The notes beneath the pieces are model-generated. The model did not search any database and was not told where the DNA came from. It saw only the letters and a program-made list of their open reading frames with translations. From positions 1-46,579 of the forward strand of contig JAAZAN010000080.1 of NCBI GenBank assembly GCA_012514315.1: a stretch of 46,579 nucleotides of DNA, in the 5' to 3' direction. Shown here piece by piece: positions 22,766 to 30,392 of this stretch. This stretch comes from Chloroflexota bacterium (lineage in GTDB: Bacteria; Chloroflexota; Anaerolineae; B4-G1). The position numbers and the translations under genes were made by a program. Numbering within the stretch: position 1 is the stretch's first letter; every line of letters begins with the position of its first letter.

Positions 22766-25303
22766 TCAGTCGCCCACCAAGCGCTCCAGTTCGTCCACAA
22801 GCTGCTCGCGCGTCAGAGGGCCGACGAACACCGCCGCGACGGTATCATCGCCGGCCACAACAAACGTCTCGGGCACACCTGTGATCCCATAGTCCTCCGA
22901 TAGATGTCCAGATACGTCCAGCGCGACCGGGTAGGTGACACGGCGCCGCGCGATCAACCGTCGGACCGACTCCTCCTCATCCGCCACCGCTGCCCCGACT
23001 ACTACAACGCCTCGCGCACCATACTCCTCCCAGATCGACTGGAGCTCAGCCAGCTCATCGACACATGGACCGCACCAGGTGCCCCAGAAATTGAGGACAA
23101 CCGCTTCTACCTCCAACCCGCTCGACGCGAGCCTAGCGCCATCAAGAAGCGTCAGCGAGAAGTCTGGAGCGATGTCACCCACCTGCAACCGAGATGCACC
23201 CCGAGACGCCACAGCGCCAGTCAGAAGCCCGCGCTGGGTCCCGCCGGTCTCCGGCGTCCACACAAGCAGAACCAACGCGGCGAATACCAGCACGATCAGC
23301 GCCAGCCCTGTCGCGTCTCGCATCCGACGAGGCACACAGCGCAGTATTCCCTCATCCGCGCTCTGGGGAAGGGTAAGTCCGGAAACGCACCCGCCCAACA
23401 GCACCAGAATCCCACCAGCCCACAGAAAGCCTGCGAGACGGTTCACAAACACCCGCAGTGTCACACTGTGGCCGGATGTGTCCCAGCCCACAAGGACAAG
23501 GTACAGGTCCTCGCGGACCGACGAGCGCACCGCAGGCGTCGCGTAGGACTGATCCGAGGGCGCATACTGCGCCACAATTGGCTGCAGCACGCCCACGTGC
23601 CGCCCTGCCCGATTCACCTCGATCGCGGCTCGCGTCTCGAATCGATCCGCCGCCATGCGTTGGTTCGTGCCAATGAACGTGAGCTCATAGCCACCGACCT
23701 CGACAGGCACACCGCGCGATGTGACGACGCTCGTCTCAAAGGGCGCCATTCGCGTGCCGATCACTCCGCACGCCAGCAAAACGACGCCAATGTGCACCAA
23801 GTAGCCTCCATACTGTCGCCCGTGGAGCCAAAACATATGCCTCCAAGCAGCCGAAATCGTCTCACCGCTTCTCCGGATCCACTCAGTGATGCCCCTCGCG
23901 AGCTCTGCGAGCGCCGTAGCACCTGCCAGGCCGGCCAGCGCAAGACCCGCCAGGCCAACTGGATCACCGAACCCTGACGCCAGTGCCGCGCCAACGAGAA
24001 TCACAGGCCCAGCGATGAGGAACCAGCCTCTGCTCCGACGCGCGCGTATCTGCAGACCCGCCCTCCCCAACAAAGGACACACGCCTAGCAGCGCAAGCAG
24101 CGCAGCAAACTGTGGTCCAGTCACTTGATCAAACCAGTCGGGCCCCGCTTCAAATCGTTGCCCCGAGATCCACACAGTCAGCGTCGGTAGCAGACTCCCG
24201 ATGAGAATCGATAACGTCACGGCCGCAAGAAGGACGAGAGTGAGAAAGAACACGCCATCTCGGGATATCAGGCCGACGGGCTGGCGCCGTTCACTGAAGC
24301 CATCGCGACGAATCCAGGCGATGCCCACTGTCGCCGCCACCACCAGACCGATGAATGCAAGGAAGTAACCCCCGATGGTTGAGCGGGCGAATGCGTGGAC
24401 CGAGACGATCAACCCGCTCCGCGTCACGAACGTGCCGAAGAGGACCAACACAAAGGATGAAGTGGCAAGCACGACGTTCCACGAGCGAAACCCGCGCCGC
24501 TCATTCTGCATCACAAGGCCGTGCAGCAGTGCTGTCGAGGTCAGCCACGGCATCAACCCGGCGTTCTCGACCGGATCCCAGCCCCAGTATCCACCCCACC
24601 CCAGCACGTCATAGGCCCAACGTGCACCCAACAGAAGTCCCACGCCAAGGAACACCCATGCAACAAGCAGCCAGCCACGGGCAATCCTCGGCCACTCATC
24701 GAGGCGCCCGGTGAGCAATGCGGCCAGAGCCAGCGCGAAAGGGACCGACAACCCTACGTAGCCCACATACATCGCGGGCGGGTGGATAACCATCGCGATA
24801 TGGCGCAGGAGGGGGTTCAGGCCCGCACCGTCATGAGGAGTCACCACGCTCAACACGAACGGGTTGGACTGTGAGAAGGTGATGATGCAGAAGAACGCGG
24901 TGATCACGCTGAGGAACGTGGTTGCCCACGCAGTCGTTCGATCCCCCTTTCCCACGATCCCCCGTGCAACCAACGCCGCGAAAAGCGCCTGTAGTGCGCA
25001 CCACAGCAGAAGTGATCCCTCCTGCCCACCCCACAATGCAGATACCTTCAGATAGAGCGGCAGATCGCGACTGGAATGTTCAGCCACATACTGTATCTGG
25101 AAACGATCAGTGACGAACGCTAGCAGCAACAGACCGACTGCAGACCAGAGCAGCACCGCCCCCGCACAGGTCGCATTGCGCCCGCTGTACGCATAGCGGG
25201 TGTCTGAGCGCCGAAGGTATAGCGCCATCGCGCCAACACCATACAGCGTCGTGATCGCAGCGAACCCCACCAACGCGGCGCCGATGTCCGGGAGCATTGT
25301 CAT
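22766..25303 (-). CDS. ccmF: CcmF-CcmG fusion: haem lyase with thioredoxin-like domain
   Basis: An 845-residue fusion. Residues 1 to about 690 are CcmF: many transmembrane helices, the tryptophan-rich WWD motif at W236-GGYWGWDPVENAG, and His residues in MVIHPPAMY (H174) and LLHGLVM (H261) expected to ligate haem, then a large extracytoplasmic domain (about 540-640). After a final helix (LALIVLVFAALVLLVW) comes a ResA/CcmG-like thioredoxin domain from about 705, with GDIAPDFSLTLLDG, the active site W743-CGPC and the cis-Pro GVPETFVV. CcmF joins haem to apocytochrome; CcmG reduces its CxxCH thiols. Fusing them puts reductant at the ligation site. Upstream of ATG 25303, GGAGG is 12 nt away. Confidence 0.93.
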   Translation of the reverse strand: MTMLPDIGAALVGFAAITTLYGVGAMALYLRRSDTRYAYSGRNATCAGAVLLWSAVGLLLLAFVTDRFQIQYVAEHSSRDLPLYLKVSALWGGQEGSLLLWCALQALFAALVARGIVGKGDRTTAWATTFLSVITAFFCIITFSQSNPFVLSVVTPHDGAGLNPLLRHIAMVIHPPAMYVGYVGLSVPFALALAALLTGRLDEWPRIARGWLLVAWVFLGVGLLLGARWAYDVLGWGGYWGWDPVENAGLMPWLTSTALLHGLVMQNERRGFRSWNVVLATSSFVLVLFGTFVTRSGLIVSVHAFARSTIGGYFLAFIGLVVAATVGIAWIRRDGFSERRQPVGLISRDGVFFLTLVLLAAVTLSILIGSLLPTLTVWISGQRFEAGPDWFDQVTGPQFAALLALLGVCPLLGRAGLQIRARRSRGWFLIAGPVILVGAALASGFGDPVGLAGLALAGLAGATALAELARGITEWIRRSGETISAAWRHMFWLHGRQYGGYLVHIGVVLLACGVIGTRMAPFETSVVTSRGVPVEVGGYELTFIGTNQRMAADRFETRAAIEVNRAGRHVGVLQPIVAQYAPSDQSYATPAVRSSVREDLYLVLVGWDTSGHSVTLRVFVNRLAGFLWAGGILVLLGGCVSGLTLPQSADEGILRCVPRRMRDATGLALIVLVFAALVLLVWTPETGGTQRGLLTGAVASRGASRLQVGDIAPDFSLTLLDGARLASSGLEVEAVVLNFWGTWCGPCVDELAELQSIWEEYGARGVVVVGAAVADEEESVRRLIARRRVTYPVALDVSGHLSEDYGITGVPETFVVAGDDTVAAVFVGPLTREQLVDELERLVGD

Positions 25304-25327
25304 TTCGATTGTCCGCCTCCGATTCTC

Positions 25328-25804
25328 CTATTCAATCTGATCGGGAATGTCCTCCGCGTAGCGGCTAGGGCACTTGAGGAGCACTTCGTCGGCGTGAAAC
25401 TGACCATCCTCCCGCAGCGACCCACGCACAATAGCCTGGGCCTCATCGCGCAACAGGTCGGGCGGATCCGCATCGTACACCACCTGGAGGCGAGCCCGTT
25501 CCGGGTCCATGGTCGCCTGGTGAAGCACGGAGGCCAACCCACCAAGTCGCTGTACGGTCTGAGGGTCTCCGGGCACGTGAACGATGGTGAACGTCACTCG
25601 AGGCGCGTCCGGATCGACCAAGATCGTTTGGCCAAGCACCGCTCCCGAGACGGTGATCCGGCGGCCAATCGCGTCATCACCCATTGCAAGCAACTCGTCA
25701 ATCGTGAGGAAGTAGCGCGCCGTGTTTCCAGTACTGCTGACAATCAGATAGATCACAGCAGCCAGAACCAGGAGAGCCGCAATGATGAAGTTGCCTCTCT
25801 GCAT
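25328..25804 (-). CDS. ccmE: Haem chaperone CcmE, Cys-type
   Basis: A 158-residue CcmE with one N-terminal transmembrane helix (IIAALLVLAAVIYLIV, 7-22), then the OB-fold domain. The haem-attachment site, HxxxY in most bacteria, is C145-PSR-Y149 here (LLKCPSRYAED). CxxxY CcmE proteins are known from the CcmH-less system I* of archaea and some Desulfovibrio. Typical family segments include YFLTIDELLAMGDDAIGRRI and GxVRGSLREDGQFHADEVL-like spacing. It is first in the ccm operon and has a promoter so close that the mRNA would be leaderless. It carries haem from CcmC to CcmF. Confidence 0.92.
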   Translation of the reverse strand: MQRGNFIIAALLVLAAVIYLIVSSTGNTARYFLTIDELLAMGDDAIGRRITVSGAVLGQTILVDPDAPRVTFTIVHVPGDPQTVQRLGGLASVLHQATMDPERARLQVVYDADPPDLLRDEAQAIVRGSLREDGQFHADEVLLKCPSRYAEDIPDQIE

Positions 25805-25812
25805 AGCCGGTC

Positions 25813-25840
25813 ATTATACCGGATTCGACAGCGTTGTGTA
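25813..25840 (-). promoter_or_regulatory. Promoter of the ccm operon, near-leaderless, with overlapping dyad
   Basis: Reading the minus strand, TACACA (25840-25835) and a perfect -10 TATAAT (25818-25813) are 16 bp apart. Only 8 nt separate the -10 box from the ccmE ATG at 25804, so transcription should begin within 1-3 nt of the start codon. CCGGT and ACCGG flank the -10 symmetrically (CCGGTATAATGACCGG), an operator-like dyad. No Shine-Dalgarno sequence is present, consistent with a leaderless mRNA. Confidence 0.6.
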
Positions 25841-25883
25841 GTCCGCGGTAGTTCGAACGGCAGGGCTGTCACGCACCACCCGT

Positions 25884-25901
25884 ACCGGGAAGCGTCCCGG
25901 T
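25884..25901 (-). terminator. Hairpin between the serine operon and the ccm promoter
   Basis: ACCGGGA (25884-25890) and TCCCGGT (25895-25901) form a perfect 7-bp stem with a 4-nt loop, 34 bp downstream of the DUF1015 stop and 43 bp upstream of the ccm -10 box's outer boundary. There is no T-run. It is a plausible transcription end for the minus-strand serA operon, with a second weak hairpin (CGAGA-ACGG-TCTCG) beside it. Confidence 0.4.
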
Positions 25902-25934
25902 CCCAGCGAGAACGGTCTCGAGACTCGTGACGTC

Positions 25935-27260
25935 CTAGAGCTGTTCCGCAGGGCCGACTGGGAGTGCGACGAGCCCACTGACCACCTTGGGATAGAAGTC
26001 GGTTGACTTCTGAGGCATACGCTCACCAGCTGCGGCGCACGCACGCACCTGGTCCATCCGGGTCGGGTTCAATACAAAGAAAAACTCTGCCTCGCCCACG
26101 TCTACTGCAGAGTAACCAACCGACGCGTCACGCACATAGTGGATGTTCTCGTGCCGTTCGACCGCGTCCTTGTCGATCCCTAACACCCGCTCAATCAGCA
26201 GTTCGTGCAGTACCGTCACGTCGAGAAGACGCCAGGCAGGGGCTCGCTCGGGCAAGAGCTGCGCCATAACGGTTGGGTCACGTAGCGTCAAGATCGTATG
26301 GGCGCCGTCATAGAATCCAAAGCGGGGCCGGTCGCGCTCGGCCCCCTGCAGAGCCGCCTCCATCGCATCACGATCGGTCACACGTTGAACATCGAAGTAG
26401 CCGTGCGTCCGATCAAGGAACTCCTCGCTCGACATACGACCGTATGAGTGTACCAGACGGTGAGTTGGCAGAATGACCAATCCCGGATCACCCATACTGA
26501 CCAGCGTCGTGAGCACATAATTGAATGCCGCGCGTGGAGCGCTCTCAGGATATCGCTCGCGCATCTCGTCGCGGAATGCCAGTGCTGTCTCATACCGATG
26601 GTGTCCATCCGCGATGATCAACCCGCGCTTCGGCGCGAGCTCTTCGCACACAGCCCCGATGATCTGCGGGCCGTCGATAACCCACAGACGCTGTTCCACC
26701 CGACTCTCGATCACCTGTTCACGTGCCCGGAGCGGCGCAGAGGATGCCACGGCGTCTTCCAGGAGCGCCTCCACTCGCCTACCGTCGTCGGGGTACAAGA
26801 TGAACACGTGGCCCCAGTGCACTTCAGTGGCGCGGGTCAGATCCAGCCGGTCCGCCTTCGGACCCGAGAGGGTACGTTCATGTGGCAGGACAGTTCCCTC
26901 GTCGAACGGCGTGAGCGCCAGTGCGGCTGAGAGACCCCGCCGAGTTCGGTACGATCCGTCGGGCGTCAGTTCGGTCTGGTCGAGCACGTAGATGCACGGA
27001 CACGCGTCACGCTGAAGCACCCCTTCCGCATGCCAGGTCCGCGCATAGCACGCGGCGCGCGTGTAGACGTTGTCTGCCGCATGATCCTGCGGCCCTCGAC
27101 GGCCCTGGATAATGCGCGCCAGATTGTACGGGCTCAGCCCATAGTAGCGAGCCTGTTCATCCGTATGGATGCGATCGTAGGGCTGAGTGATCACATTCGA
27201 GAGATCACCGACGTGACCCGGGTCAAAGCGAATACCGCGAAAGGGCTGGATCTCTGCCAC
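25935..27260 (-). CDS. DUF1015 family protein in the serine operon
   Basis: A 441-residue soluble protein of the DUF1015 family, of unproven function. Family hallmarks seen are the N-terminal PFRGIRFDP, VITQPYDRI and YNLARII segments, the central LIIADGHHRYETALAFRDEM motif (near residues 210-230), LPTHRLVH and a C-terminal FFVLNPTRMDQVR. DGHHR resembles the catalytic-loop motif of ParB/Srx-fold proteins, a fold that includes the free serine kinase SerK and SbnI. It is the last gene after serA and a class V aminotransferase with a 22-bp gap, and no phosphoserine phosphatase is nearby, so a role in serine phosphorylation or dephosphorylation is an attractive inference. Start GTG 27260. Confidence 0.88.
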   Translation of the reverse strand: MAEIQPFRGIRFDPGHVGDLSNVITQPYDRIHTDEQARYYGLSPYNLARIIQGRRGPQDHAADNVYTRAACYARTWHAEGVLQRDACPCIYVLDQTELTPDGSYRTRRGLSAALALTPFDEGTVLPHERTLSGPKADRLDLTRATEVHWGHVFILYPDDGRRVEALLEDAVASSAPLRAREQVIESRVEQRLWVIDGPQIIGAVCEELAPKRGLIIADGHHRYETALAFRDEMRERYPESAPRAAFNYVLTTLVSMGDPGLVILPTHRLVHSYGRMSSEEFLDRTHGYFDVQRVTDRDAMEAALQGAERDRPRFGFYDGAHTILTLRDPTVMAQLLPERAPAWRLLDVTVLHELLIERVLGIDKDAVERHENIHYVRDASVGYSAVDVGEAEFFFVLNPTRMDQVRACAAAGERMPQKSTDFYPKVVSGLVALPVGPAEQL

Positions 27261-27282
27261 CGGAACCCCCTAACCCCTGAGT

Positions 27283-28365
27283 CTATAGTCCCAGGATATC
27301 CTCGATCTGGAGCAACAACCAGCGCATATCATCGGTAGTGAGATCGCCCATATGCGCGATACGGAAACACTTCTCCTTGAGGCTGCCGTAACCATTGGAG
27401 ATCATAGCGCCACGTTCGCCCAGCTGCTTGTTCAGATCAGCAACGCTGATGCCACGAGTGTTCGAAATGTTGGTGACCGTAGGCGACAGATACCGCTCAT
27501 CAGAGAAGAGCGCGAAGTAGCGTCGCGCCCAGTCCTGGACGAAGGCGGCCATATCCGCGTGTCGTTGCCAGCGCCGGTCCAGTCCTTCTGCCAGGATGTC
27601 ATCCATCTGACGGTTGAGCGCCTGAATGAGGCTGATGGCCGGCGTCGCGGGCGTCTGCCCCTTGTCGTACCGCTTGTCCATCTCAGCATAGGCAAAGTAG
27701 TGGCCGGGAAACTCCACCTGCTGGGCCCGTTCCCGCGCTCGATCGCTCACCGCACAGATAGCCAGACCAGGGGGCAGAGCGAAGCACTTCTGAACACCGG
27801 CCAGGCAAACATCCAGGCCCCAGGCATCGAACTCGATCTTAGTTCCTGCCATACAGCTAACGGCATCAACCAGAATCAGTACATCCGGATACTTGGCACG
27901 CACAAGCGCCGCAATATCCTTGACAGGGCTCATCACACCGGTCGAGGTCTCGTTCATCACCACCGTAACCGCATCGTACGGGTCACCAGATGCCGCACCG
28001 GCGCTGAGCGCCTGATCCACGATTTCGGGAGTAATCGCCTGCCCGGCGGGGACAGCCACCTGTTCGCACACCAGACCATTGACCCGCGTGATTTCGTGCC
28101 AACGGCTGGAAAACTCGCCACACACTGTATTGAGGACACGCTGGGTAGAGGCTTGACGCACGGCCCCCTCCATCACGCCAGTGGATGAGGACGCGTACAG
28201 ATAGACACGCTGCTGTGTGTACAGCAACTGCTGCAGCTTTGGAGTGACCTCCAACTGAAGGGCTGAGTACTCCGAGGCGCGATGACCAATCATTGGCGCC
28301 GCCTGTGCAGCCAGAATCTCATCGCGCACGTGAGTCGGTCCAGGAATGAATAGCTTCTTGTACAT
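27283..28365 (-). CDS. Class V aminotransferase (phosphoserine or serine-glyoxylate/pyruvate type)
   Basis: A 360-residue PLP enzyme of fold type I, class V. Seen are the N-terminal LFIPGPTHVRDEI, SSSTGVMEGAV (cofactor phosphate loop), NETSTGV, VDAVSCMAGTK and the Schiff-base lysine K193 in GVQKCFALPPG. Homologues include serine-pyruvate, alanine-glyoxylate and archaeal-type phosphoserine aminotransferases. Between serA and the DUF1015 gene, the simplest role is amino transfer to 3-phosphohydroxypyruvate in serine synthesis, replacing classical SerC. A glyoxylate or pyruvate aminotransferase role cannot be excluded. The start ATG 28365 has no strong ribosome-binding site except AAGGA about 9 nt upstream (TCAAGGATACTCGACA). 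Confidence 0.9.
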   Translation of the reverse strand: MYKKLFIPGPTHVRDEILAAQAAPMIGHRASEYSALQLEVTPKLQQLLYTQQRVYLYASSSTGVMEGAVRQASTQRVLNTVCGEFSSRWHEITRVNGLVCEQVAVPAGQAITPEIVDQALSAGAASGDPYDAVTVVMNETSTGVMSPVKDIAALVRAKYPDVLILVDAVSCMAGTKIEFDAWGLDVCLAGVQKCFALPPGLAICAVSDRARERAQQVEFPGHYFAYAEMDKRYDKGQTPATPAISLIQALNRQMDDILAEGLDRRWQRHADMAAFVQDWARRYFALFSDERYLSPTVTNISNTRGISVADLNKQLGERGAMISNGYGSLKEKCFRIAHMGDLTTDDMRWLLLQIEDILGL

Positions 28366-28422
28366 TGTCGAGTATCCTTGATCCGTCTAGGCTAGATGTT
28401 AATTCGAGAGCCGCCCCACGTC

Positions 28423-29994
28423 CTACAGCTCGAGCAAACGGGTCCCATACACATTGGGCAGCGCCTCAATTTCTGTCCGAACTTCCCGTGGCACGTACTC
28501 ATCGAGTGTGAGCACCATGAGCGAGGTGCCGCGCGGTTCCAGGCGGCCAACAGCCATAAAGGCAATGTTGACATCGGCCTTTCCCGTCAGCTGGCCGACG
28601 CTTCCGATGAGACCTGGACGATCGCAGTGGTAGATCAGCAACTGATGTCCACGCAACGTGAAATCGATCTGGTACTCATCTATCTGCACGATGTGCGGCT
28701 CATCACGCACCGTCGTTCCACTCACTTTCCGTACCGCACCGTTGTCCTGGAAGCGCACGGTGATCAAGTTGGCGTAGTGCCCGGCTTCCTCGATCTTCCG
28801 CTCAACGACATGGAGGCCCCGCTCGCGTGCAATCAGGTTGGCGTTGACCAATGTGATCTGCGTCTCAGTCGCCGGCTGGAGTAAGCCTTTGATCAACAAG
28901 GCGCGCAGCGGATCGGTATTGAGATCGGCCAGCCTACCCGCATACGTCACTTCCACCTGGCTGAGACGCCGATCCATCAGTTGGCTGACTGAACGCCCCA
29001 ACTTCTCAGCCAGTTCGCAGAAGGGCAGCAGCTGAGCCTGCATCTCAGGAGGGATCATCGGCGCGTTCACCGGATGTTTGGCCGGCTCACCGGCAAGCAC
29101 CGCCAGTACCTCTCGAACGACATCGACCGCTACCGCCACTTGCGCCTCAGTCGTCGATGCGCCGAGATGTGGCGTCAAGACCACCTTCGGACTGTTCACC
29201 AAGGGGCTATCAAACGGTGGCTCACTGACGAAGACGTCCAACGCAGCGCCCGCGATTCGATTGGTCTCCAACGCCTGAGCCAGCTCATCCTCATTCACCA
29301 CGCCGCCGCGGGCGCAGTTGATGATGCGCGCGGTCGGCTTCATCAGTCCGAGCTCGCGCTCGCCAATCAGGTCCCGCGTGTCCGAGGTCAATGGCACGTG
29401 GACCGTGATGAAGTCGGATTCGGCCAGGAGTTCATCTAGCTGGACCATCTCGATACCGAGCTGCTCGGCAGGTTCACTAGCCATATAGGGATCGTACCCC
29501 ACCACCCGCATCCGCAATCCCCGCGCGCGGCTGGCCACTTCACGCCCGATCCGGCCTAACCCAATCACGCCCAATGTCTTCCCGTTGACTTCCGTCCCAA
29601 CGAACTGCTTGCGGGCCCACTTGCGCGCACGGAGTGATGCATCCGCCTGAGGAATATGGCGAGCCAGCGAGAGCATCATGGCGATCGTGTGTTCCGCAGC
29701 AGCCAGCGTGTTCCCGTCTGGCGCGTTAACGACTAGAATCCCGCGGCGAGTGGCTGCATCCACATTGATGTTGTCCACTCCGACGCCGGCCCGGCCGATG
29801 ACCTGCAACCTACTGCCTGCTTCGATAATGCGCTCGGTGACCTGTGTGCCGCTTCGAACCACCAACGCGTCGTATTCCCCAATGACTGCCGCAAGGCCAT
29901 CCTCATCCAGACCAGTCTCGACATCCACAATGACCTCTGCACGCAGAAGCTCGAGACCATCCTGGGCCAATGGGTCCGATACCAGTACTCGCAT
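28423..29994 (-). CDS. serA: D-3-phosphoglycerate dehydrogenase
   Basis: A 523-residue long-form SerA. The substrate-binding half has LVVRSGTQVTERII and GRAGVGVDNINVDAAT; the NAD Rossmann motif is GLGRIGREVASRARG; catalytic Arg, Glu and His are recognisable in NCARGGVVNEDEL, the following Glu region and TPHLGAST. After about residue 320 come the allosteric substrate-binding domain and a C-terminal ACT domain (GHQLLIYHCDRPGLIGSVGQ), which normally senses serine. It oxidises 3-phosphoglycerate in the first step of serine synthesis. GGAGGAG precedes ATG 29994. Promoter boxes at 30253-30226 give it a leader of roughly 225 nt. Confidence 0.97.
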   Translation of the reverse strand: MRVLVSDPLAQDGLELLRAEVIVDVETGLDEDGLAAVIGEYDALVVRSGTQVTERIIEAGSRLQVIGRAGVGVDNINVDAATRRGILVVNAPDGNTLAAAEHTIAMMLSLARHIPQADASLRARKWARKQFVGTEVNGKTLGVIGLGRIGREVASRARGLRMRVVGYDPYMASEPAEQLGIEMVQLDELLAESDFITVHVPLTSDTRDLIGERELGLMKPTARIINCARGGVVNEDELAQALETNRIAGAALDVFVSEPPFDSPLVNSPKVVLTPHLGASTTEAQVAVAVDVVREVLAVLAGEPAKHPVNAPMIPPEMQAQLLPFCELAEKLGRSVSQLMDRRLSQVEVTYAGRLADLNTDPLRALLIKGLLQPATETQITLVNANLIARERGLHVVERKIEEAGHYANLITVRFQDNGAVRKVSGTTVRDEPHIVQIDEYQIDFTLRGHQLLIYHCDRPGLIGSVGQLTGKADVNIAFMAVGRLEPRGTSLMVLTLDEYVPREVRTEIEALPNVYGTRLLEL

Positions 29995-30219
29995 ATGCTC
30001 CTCCTCCTGGAAGCAGGTATAACGACACTAGGGGCAACCGTCTCAGCTATGCACCAGCAGAGCGTCAGCACTTTGCCGAAGGCGCGGTTGCCGGCGCTGG
30101 CCCTGGCCGACTGTGAGACTCACGAGATAGGCGGATATGGAAAACGCGCAGCTCGGCGTGCGCGTCTGCTTGAATCGAGGTCACCTAATCTCACGTGTCT
30201 CGGTCAACTGAGCACGATC
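29995..30219 (-). promoter_or_regulatory. Long candidate leader RNA of serA
   Basis: If the promoter at 30226-30253 is used, serA mRNA has about 225 nt before its ATG. Within it GGCAACCG (30092-30085 on the minus strand) and CGGTTGCC (30040-30033) pair perfectly over 8 bp with 44 nt between, just upstream of the ribosome-binding site GGAGGAG. A GCAACCGCG stretch faintly recalls the T-box core but does not match it fully. No known riboswitch could be assigned by eye. The rest of this 350-bp gap holds the divergent promoters. Confidence 0.4.
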
Positions 30220-30225
30220 GCATCG

Positions 30226-30253
30226 ATTCTACACCAATGTCGCCATTTGTCAA
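30226..30253 (-). promoter_or_regulatory. serA promoter
   Basis: On the minus strand TTGACA (30253-30248) and TAGAAT (30231-30226) are separated by 16 bp, six of six and five of six consensus matches. The -35 box is part of the left arm of the shared palindrome at 30248-30271. It directs transcription toward serA. Confidence 0.65.
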
Positions 30254-30271
30254 ACTCAGATGGGTTTGACA
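30248..30271. promoter_or_regulatory. Shared palindromic operator between serA and glyA-gcvT promoters
   Basis: TGTCAAAC (30248-30255) and GTTTGACA (30264-30271) are exact inverted copies with 8 bp between. Each arm contains the -35 box of one of the two outward promoters. A dimeric regulator bound here would block or control both serine synthesis and glycine/C1 genes at once. It may alternatively be a by-product of two back-to-back consensus -35 boxes, but the match extends two bases beyond the hexamer on each side. Confidence 0.6.
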
Positions 30272-30294
30272 GCATTGTCTCGGAGCAGTACAAT
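30266..30294 (+). promoter_or_regulatory. glyA-gcvT promoter
   Basis: TTGACA (30266-30271), a 17-bp spacer and TACAAT (30289-30294) make a nearly perfect sigma-70-type promoter. Transcription would begin near 30301, giving a leader of about 90 nt before the ATG at 30393. Confidence 0.75.
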
Positions 30295-30392
30295 TATCCA
30301 CTGCGTCAGCAACTGGTAGTTACAACACGATCATCCACAGCAGGTTGCACAATCCGCCCAGAACAGACAGAGTCTGGCACATCGGAGGCACG

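Noticed and set aside
22904-23977. A 357-codon plus-strand open frame inside ccmF/G
   Set aside because: It is antisense to conserved CcmF and thioredoxin motifs and its product is low-complexity, rich in Arg, His, Gln and Pro.
30081-30092. T-box riboswitch in the serA leader
   Set aside because: Only part of the TGGNACCGCG core is present with an extra base, and no paired terminator or antiterminator or specifier stem could be drawn.
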